From Hydra vulgaris (lineage: Eukaryota > Cnidaria > Hydrozoa > Anthoathecata > Hydridae), in NCBI RefSeq assembly GCF_038396675.1, contig NC_088928.1, positions 19,656,501-19,720,500 on the forward strand: a stretch of 64,000 nt of DNA, written 5' to 3'. Below are positions 62,880 through 64,000 of the stretch, in pieces (positions within the stretch are counted from its first letter, which is position 1; every line of letters begins with the position of its first letter). Position numbers and translations under genes: made by a program. Under the pieces are notes generated by a model. It saw nothing but the letters and a program-made list of their open reading frames with translations. It was not told the DNA's origin and did no database searches.

Positions 62880-64000
62880 ATGAAAGTTGACTTCATCAAT
62901 CTAGTGAGTAAATTTGAAATGTTGGATTAGGTCACCTCTTTTCCTGCGATTCTTAAGTGATGTTAGTTTCAGCATTTGTAATCTTTTTTCATATGGTAGA
63001 TGTTTTATCTCAGATATTGTTTGTGTTACACGCCTTTGAACTTTCTCTATCATCGCAATATCTTTTTTTAGGTGAGGAGACCAAACCTGTACTGTAAAAT
63101 CTAGATGTGGACGAATGTAGGCAAAGTATAGTGTTTTCCATAAAACTAGTGTGCAGATACAAAAAGCTTTTTTGAGACAATTGAGCATTTGATTTGCAAT
63201 TGAGACTGCTGTTTCGACTTGAGTTTTGACCTTTAAGTCATTGGAAACAATAAACCCAAGGTCTCGTTCAACTATCATTTCTTTCAATGTGCAACAGGTT
63301 CCATCTGACTGTTTTATTGTGTATGAGTGTGTTGACTGTTAATGTGTCTCACATGAATAACCCTGCATTTATTGTTGTTAAAAGGCATCAGCCAGTTGTG
63401 TGACCAGTCAACTATTTTATCTACGTCAGCTTGAAGAAAGGTGGCATCTTGCAGCGATTTGATGATTATAATAACTTTACCATCATCAGCATAAAGTTTT
63501 ATATGGCGTACAATGTTGTCTGGGAAATCATAAATGAATAAGATGAAAAGCAGTGGACCAAGAACCAAACCCTGTGGCACACCGCTAATTAATGGGACCC
63601 ACTCAGATGTTAATCCGTCTAATAATACTCTCTGTAGCCGACCATTTAACTATTTCTCAATCCATTTTAGCAGAGTGTCACTAATGCCATAAGCTCGCAG
63701 TTAGTGTAACAAACACCTGTGTGGGACTTTGTCAAATGCTTTGGCAAAGTCTGTATAAATAACATCTATGGGAAACTCTAGGTCAGGCTTGGTCGGGAAG
63801 CAGGAGCGATCGCTCTCGATTACTGACCACGGAAATAATATTCAGTTGCGAAAAACTGACCAGATTTTTTAGTCGTTTTGAGAGCATTTAAGTTTATGTT
63901 TAAAAAATTTTCTTTTATGGACATACATGGAAGCATATATAAACGAATGTTTTCAAAACTTCTGAACACATGGAAATATACATAATCTTCTGAATACATG
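62880..64000 (-). pseudogene. LINE fragment in array unit 6, cut by window edge
   Basis: RT and C-terminal blocks as in unit 2; the pre-RT linker lies beyond the end of the window. Confidence 0.86.

Larger units (their letters stand above)
50952..64000. repeat. Head-to-tail array of a 2,219-bp unit (macrosatellite)
   Basis: Units start at 50952, 53171, 55390, 57609, 59828 and 62047; the sixth is cut by the window end after 1,954 bp. The register is exact: AAAAAGTTTTATAAAG recurs every 2,219 bp with no indel seen. The junction is a (CTAATATA)-type run meeting AAAAAG. Units look identical except for one base seen in the first copy (52161 G, where the others have C). Each unit holds about 0.8 kb of AT-rich DNA, a perfect hairpin, and a dead minus-strand LINE fragment. 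The repeated 80-codon hydrophobic plus-strand frame in each unit lacks any family feature. Confidence 0.97.

Overview
The window looks like a transposon-dense intergenic stretch of an AT-rich invertebrate genome. The gene-family content (Penelope-like elements, EN-RT non-LTR elements, FLYWCH and ZSWIM/Ulp1-type MULEs, ZMYM1-like and ZNF862-like hAT elements) and the very long (TA)n arrays fit a cnidarian, most probably Hydra. That assignment is inference from composition and repeat style; no single-copy host gene was recognised. There are spliceosomal introns, poly-A-tailed retroelements and a tRNA-derived SINE, so it is eukaryotic nuclear DNA. There is no bacterial-type operon, CRISPR array or rRNA.

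Layout. 1-8.5 kb: mostly featureless AT-rich DNA, two (TA)n arrays and a 5'-truncated LINE on the minus strand (about 3.06-4.3 kb). 8.5-12 kb: a decayed minus-strand MULE with FAR1-like, DDE, SWIM, Ulp1-protease and PHD-like parts. 12.5-16.1 kb: (TA)n arrays carrying a fold-back element, a Penelope-like GIY-YIG fragment and a Helitron-like GC-rich element. 16.1-17.5 kb: a second Penelope-like fragment joined to a LINE 3' end. 17.57-19.89 kb and 27.45-29.72 kb: two diverged direct copies of one 2.3-kb segment. 20.2-25.7 kb: a plus-strand FLYWCH-MULE with introns, one of which holds a nearly full-length EN-RT LINE. 25.8-27.3 kb: a hAT-like MITE and a minisatellite grown out of LINE coding sequence. 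30.8-33.9 kb: a complete hAT element with an exact 8-bp target-site duplication (TSD) and only three stop codons. 34.4-37.5 kb: a quasi-palindromic minisatellite, a possible three-exon gene fragment and a 180/300-bp satellite. 38.1-40.1 kb: a SINE and a mosaic of LINE pieces alternating with pieces of the neighbouring transposase-like gene. 41.0-44.8 kb: that gene itself, the best-preserved coding sequence in the window (833 codons open, plus 296 codons upstream in another frame, plus two small 5' exons). 46.9-49.5 kb: a decayed ZNF862-like hAT and a hAT-type MITE with an exact TSD. 50.95 kb to the end: a head-to-tail array of a 2,219-bp unit, five complete copies and a sixth cut by the window edge, each carrying the same dead LINE fragment.

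There is no pathway here. The genes relate as nested and mutually fragmented mobile elements. The most unusual items are the near-identical 2.2-kb macrosatellite, the well-preserved multi-domain DDE-transposase-like gene with scrambled fragments beside it on the opposite strand, and the LINE sitting inside an intron of a MULE.
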